Origin: Myxococcales bacterium
GTDB taxonomy: Bacteria > Desulfobacterota_B > Binatia > UBA1149 > SPBQ01
Direction of reading: 5' to 3'
Length of the DNA: 6,306 bases
NCBI GenBank assembly: GCA_004525875.1
Contig: SPBQ01000145.1
Coordinates: 1 to 6,306, forward strand
Each line of letters begins with the position of its first letter. Within the stretch, counting starts at the first letter, position 1. Made by a program: the position numbers and the translations under genes. Under the pieces are notes generated by a model, which was not told the DNA's origin, did not search any database, and worked only from the letters and a program-made list of their open reading frames with translations. Of this stretch, positions 5,759-6,306 are shown piece by piece.

Positions 5759-5764
5759 GGGAGG
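5759..5764 (+). promoter_or_regulatory. Ribosome binding site of the Cys-rich protein gene
   Basis: GGGAGG lies 6 nt before ATG-5771, which is immediately followed by a signal peptide. It supports a real gene that is cut by the right edge of the window. Confidence 0.8.
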
Positions 5765-5770
5765 CGGCCA

Positions 5771-6306
5771 ATGACCAGACGGGCCTGCTCGGCGAGCACC
5801 ACCACGACCCGCAACCTGCGACGGACACTCGTTCTCGCCGCGCTCGGCATCCTGCTCCACGGAATCACTATCTCGCTCGCCGAGGCCGCACCCACCAACG
5901 GCACGGAATCGAAGTGTCAGGCCAAGCTCGCCAAGGCCGTCGGCAAGGTCTGGAAGACCGCTGCCGGCACGATTGCCAAGTGTCGCGATTCGGAAATCGC
6001 CGGCAAGGGCGCGCTGCCCTGCCCCGACGTAAAGGGCAAGGCCAAGATCGACAAGGCCGTCGCCAAGATCGCCACCACCGCCGCCAAGTCATGCGGAACC
6101 GTGTGCTCCATCTCCTCCTCGGTGACCTGCCTCAGCGACAGCGACTGCCCGCCCAATGGCGCGTCGTCCGAGACATGCACCGGCGACGGCAGCAGCGATC
6201 CGTTCAAATTGTCGAATCTCGGCTTCCCCGGAGCGTTCTGTCCCGCGCTCCTCGGCGGCCCGATCAACGGGCCGGACGATCTCGGGCAGTGCCTCGGCGA
6301 CGGCGC
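5771..6306 (+). CDS. Secreted Cys-rich, Lys-rich protein of unknown function (C-terminus outside window)
   Basis: The frame is open from ATG-5771 to the window end, giving 178 residues. Residues 1-39 form a signal peptide: basic start with RR at 17-18, hydrophobic TLVLAALGILLHGITISL, then an AEA cleavage site before APTNG. The mature part has ten Cys: C49, C71, C84, C108, C112, C120, C126, C136, C157 and C174. Two Lys/Ala-rich probable helices are each bracketed by Cys: C49 to C71 (KLAKAVGKVWKTAAGTIAKC) and C84 to C108 (KGKAKIDKAVAKIATTAAKSC). They are followed by CLSDSDCPP (120-128) and ETCTGDG (134-140), a loop type repeated in many exported proteins of deltaproteobacterial lineages. Disulfides and a periplasmic or extracellular location are inferred. 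I recognise the style (Binatia-like secreted proteins) but no named family, enzyme motif or cofactor site. It is divergent from the acylase, so co-regulation is possible. Confidence 0.8.
   Translation, partial: MTRRACSASTTTTRNLRRTLVLAALGILLHGITISLAEAAPTNGTESKCQAKLAKAVGKVWKTAAGTIAKCRDSEIAGKGALPCPDVKGKAKIDKAVAKIATTAAKSCGTVCSISSSVTCLSDSDCPPNGASSETCTGDGSSDPFKLSNLGFPGAFCPALLGGPINGPDDLGQCLGDG

Larger units (their letters stand above)
5471..5770. other. Divergent control region between the acylase and the Cys-rich protein gene
   Basis: About 300 bp with no credible gene. The acylase-proximal part (5500-5560) is AT-richer and holds the candidate minus promoter plus repeated GACAA/TTGTC half-sites. 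The middle (5560-5725) is GC-rich and shows no feature I can support. The right end has a short hairpin and the SD of the plus-strand gene. No convincing plus-strand promoter was found: TTGACA at 5526-5531 is followed at 17 nt only by AAACAA. Confidence 0.6.

Noticed and set aside
5505..5774. 89-codon plus-strand open frame ending in ATGA overlap with the Cys-rich gene
   Set aside because: No SD, TTG start within a candidate promoter, polar composition without any motif. The ATGA overlap is probably chance, though a leader peptide cannot be fully excluded.
5459..5860. N-terminal extension of the acylase frame by 134 codons
   Set aside because: AGGAGG and a clean signal peptide begin at ATG-5458; the extension would bury the signal peptide and would overlap the start of the Cys-rich gene.
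5587..6267. Minus-strand open frames opposite the Cys-rich protein gene
   Set aside because: The plus strand has SD, signal peptide and patterned cysteines; the minus frames are Arg/Trp/Pro-rich shadows.
1..6306. Mobile elements, CRISPR array, toxin-antitoxin pair, tRNA or riboswitch
   Set aside because: No transposase or integrase motif, no regularly spaced repeats, no small gene pair, no cloverleaf or known aptamer pattern seen on either strand.

Overview
This is a GC-rich window with few AT-rich stretches. It looks like a fragment of a Gram-negative chromosome from an uncultured deltaproteobacterial-type lineage. The Binatia/Binatota (Desulfobacterota-like) are my best guess, with Myxococcota as the alternative. 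That placement is inference. It rests on the Cys-rich secreted protein with a C-x-S-D-x-D-C-P motif, the Lys-rich C-terminal beta domain on the secreted hydrolase, the base composition, and strong Shine-Dalgarno (SD) sites mixed with apparently leaderless starts. I see no mobile element, CRISPR array, tRNA or rRNA.

Layout from left to right. (a) 1-1106, minus strand: a two-gene operon made of an SDR-type NAD-dependent epimerase/dehydratase-like protein followed by the start of mtnA (methylthioribose-1-phosphate isomerase, methionine salvage). mtnA was recovered by translating the window edge; it starts at TTG-145, overlaps the epimerase stop, and runs off the left end. (b) 1107-1160: a short divergent intergenic region with one TTGACAA box that could serve as -35 in both directions. 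(c) 1161-1601, plus strand: a small SRPBCC (START-like) protein. (d) 1581-1615: a perfect 14-bp hairpin between convergent genes, built partly from the SRPBCC 3' end. (e) 1637-5458, minus strand: a very large secreted penicillin-acylase-family (S45, Ntn-hydrolase) protein. It carries two inserted beta modules, a type-3-like calcium-binding stretch and a C-terminal Lys-rich beta domain. (f) 5459-5770: an approximately 310-bp divergent regulatory region. (g) 5771 to the right end, plus strand: the start of a secreted Cys-rich, Lys-rich protein, truncated by the window.

The left half is cytoplasmic (methionine salvage, an SDR-fold protein, a START-like protein). The right half is exported: the acylase and the Cys-rich protein both have signal peptides, both have strong SD sites, and they diverge from one control region. 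No known multigene system is recognisable. The most unusual objects are the architecture of the acylase, the SDR protein lacking the usual Tyr-Lys pair, and the shared divergent promoters.
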